A stretch of 64,000 bases of DNA, from NCBI RefSeq assembly GCF_004331485.1, contig NZ_SJKD01000016.1, positions 31,237-95,236 on the forward strand, in the 5' to 3' direction. The stretch comes from Kribbella capetownensis. Its GTDB lineage: Bacteria; Actinomycetota; Actinomycetes; Propionibacteriales; Kribbellaceae. Shown here piece by piece: positions 63,187 through 64,000 of the stretch (within the stretch, counting starts at the first letter, position 1; every line of letters begins with the position of its first letter). The position numbers were made by a program, and so were the translations under genes. A model generated the notes under the pieces. That model was not told the origin of the DNA. It did not search any database and saw nothing but the letters and a program-made list of their open reading frames with translations.

Positions 63187-63861
63187 ATGGATGAGTTGTT
63201 GACGCAGCAGGTCGCGTACTACCAGGCGAGGGCGGGAGAGTATGACGAGTGGTGGCTGCGTCGTGGCCGGTACGCGCTGCCGGCCGACCTCGACAGACGC
63301 TGGTTCGAGGACGTCGCGGAGGCCGAGGCAGCGCTGCGTGAATTCGCCCCAAGGGGGCGCGTGCTTGAACTGGCGTGCGGCACCGGCCTGTGGACGCAGC
63401 ACCTCGTCGGGTACGCCGACCGAGTGACCGCCGTAGACGCCTCGTCCGAGATGATCGAACTCAATCGAACACGCCTCGCGGGAGCGCCGGTCGACTATGT
63501 CGTCGCCGATGTGTTCGAGTGGAGACCGCCGGCCGCGGAGTACGACGTGGTGCTGTTCTCCTACTGGCTCTCGCACGTTCCCGACGACCGCTTGGACGCG
63601 TTCTGGTCCACCGTGCGCACGGCGCTGCGACCCGATGGTCGCGTCTTTCTTGTCGACAGCACACCGCACCCATCCTGGGGAGGGCAGCGCATCAGCAGTC
63701 GGACTGAACGCCGGGAGCTCAACGACGGCCGCACCTTCAACATCTTCAAGCGGTACTGGACCGCCAGCGAACTCCAGACCGACCTCCGGGCGCGAGGCTG
63801 GCAGGCCACAGCGCGAGAAACCACCAACGAGATGATGCTCGTCGCCGCCGCGTCCGTATGA
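63187..63861 (+). CDS. Class I SAM-dependent methyltransferase
   Basis: A 224-residue methyltransferase with motif I VLELACGTGLWTQHL near residue 60, the acidic residue of motif II in VTAVDASSEMIELNR, and FSYWLSHVPDDRLDAFWSTV as post-I region. The substrate is unknown; small-molecule methylation is typical. It lies beside the Usp gene and just before the IS630 fragment, whose reading frame opens three bases before its stop codon. Confidence 0.9.
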   Translation: MDELLTQQVAYYQARAGEYDEWWLRRGRYALPADLDRRWFEDVAEAEAALREFAPRGRVLELACGTGLWTQHLVGYADRVTAVDASSEMIELNRTRLAGAPVDYVVADVFEWRPPAAEYDVVLFSYWLSHVPDDRLDAFWSTVRTALRPDGRVFLVDSTPHPSWGGQRISSRTERRELNDGRTFNIFKRYWTASELQTDLRARGWQATARETTNEMMLVAAASV

Positions 63862-64000
63862 CCAGCACCAACCGCCAGCGTCAACCGAACTGGCCTGGAG
63901 CGGCGTTGCGGTCCCGGATCGTGCTGCGGTGTGCGGTCGGCGGCACGATCGGCGAGGTCGCTGCGGACGTCGGGGCATCGCGGAACATGGTGTCGAAGTG
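63858..64000 (+). CDS. IS630-type transposase N-terminus, cut by the right edge
   Basis: An open frame from ATG at 63858 to the window end reads LRSRIVLRCAVGGTIGEVAADV, followed by GASRNMVSK, which is the helix-turn-helix start of IS630-family transposases. The residues before LRSRIV do not match the usual N-terminus, so the element may be truncated at its 5' end, with the methyltransferase stop codon overlapping it. The rest lies outside the window. Confidence 0.7.
   Translation, partial: MTSTNRQRQPNWPGAALRSRIVLRCAVGGTIGEVAADVGASRNMVSK

Overview
The window is chromosomal DNA from a high-GC actinobacterium. Almost every gene has strong third-position G/C bias, GTG starts are common, many neighbouring genes overlap by 1-4 bases (ATGA, GTGA, TGATG), and the gene content is typical of Actinobacteria: the Glp/SepX(GlpR) division locus, LysX, a monomeric NADP isocitrate dehydrogenase, a Pmt protein mannosyltransferase and SigE-type sigma factors. 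A member of the Propionibacteriales such as Kribbella is my best guess. That is an inference; there is no rRNA here to settle it.

Layout. 1-4.2 kb: metG (cut by the left edge), rsmI and a divergent pmt, an order also known from mycobacteria. 4.2-5.4 kb: a GNAT enzyme and a DUF1707 protein. 5.5-13.7 kb: a seven-gene operon read leftwards: a peptide/nickel-type ABC importer (binding protein, two permeases, fused double ATPase), an SbnA-like PLP enzyme, a DUF364 'putative heavy-metal chelation' protein and an MFS exporter. A Zur-box-like palindrome lies in front of it. I read it as a metal-controlled make/export/re-import system for a small metallophore, and it is the best candidate for an undescribed system. 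13.9-18 kb: a flavin reductase with a MarR regulator, then a copper-handling set (membrane protein, YcnI, CopC, CopD). 18-23.6 kb: ROK protein, pentapeptide-repeat protein, Idh and ProS. 23.6-31.9 kb: a broken glycosidase tail, two paralogous GAF-LuxR regulators around a DUF3800-like gene, GuaB1, Fur-KatG and a GNAT. 32-34.5 kb: AAC(3)-like enzyme and an endonuclease/exonuclease/phosphatase protein whose end runs into a 47-bp tandem repeat, then tRNA-Ala(CGC).

34.7-47.6 kb is a conserved actinobacterial block: SepX/GlpR, RimJ, Mog, MoaC, Glp (MoeA-like), GNAT, a eukaryote-type UGPase, a divergent 5-FCL, then phosphotransferase, serine hydrolase, penicillin acylase, DUF1203, an FmdB/Ruc zinc-ribbon chaperone behind a CIRCE-like operator, a SAF protein and MscL. 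47.7-54.7 kb holds small enzymes, a lipoprotein, a SigE-type sigma factor with a META-domain partner, a secreted trypsin-like protease and an EamA transporter. 54.9-60.5 kb is LysX with an amino acid antiporter and a membrane protein. 60.5-64 kb looks like an accessory segment between an IS481 remnant and the start of an IS630 transposase; it carries an alpha/beta hydrolase, a 42-residue membrane peptide, a double Usp and a methyltransferase.

Three long intergenic palindromes (2.4, 19.6 and 25.7 kb) and two tandem repeats inside coding sequence (10.2 and 34.2 kb) are the main structures the genes do not explain.
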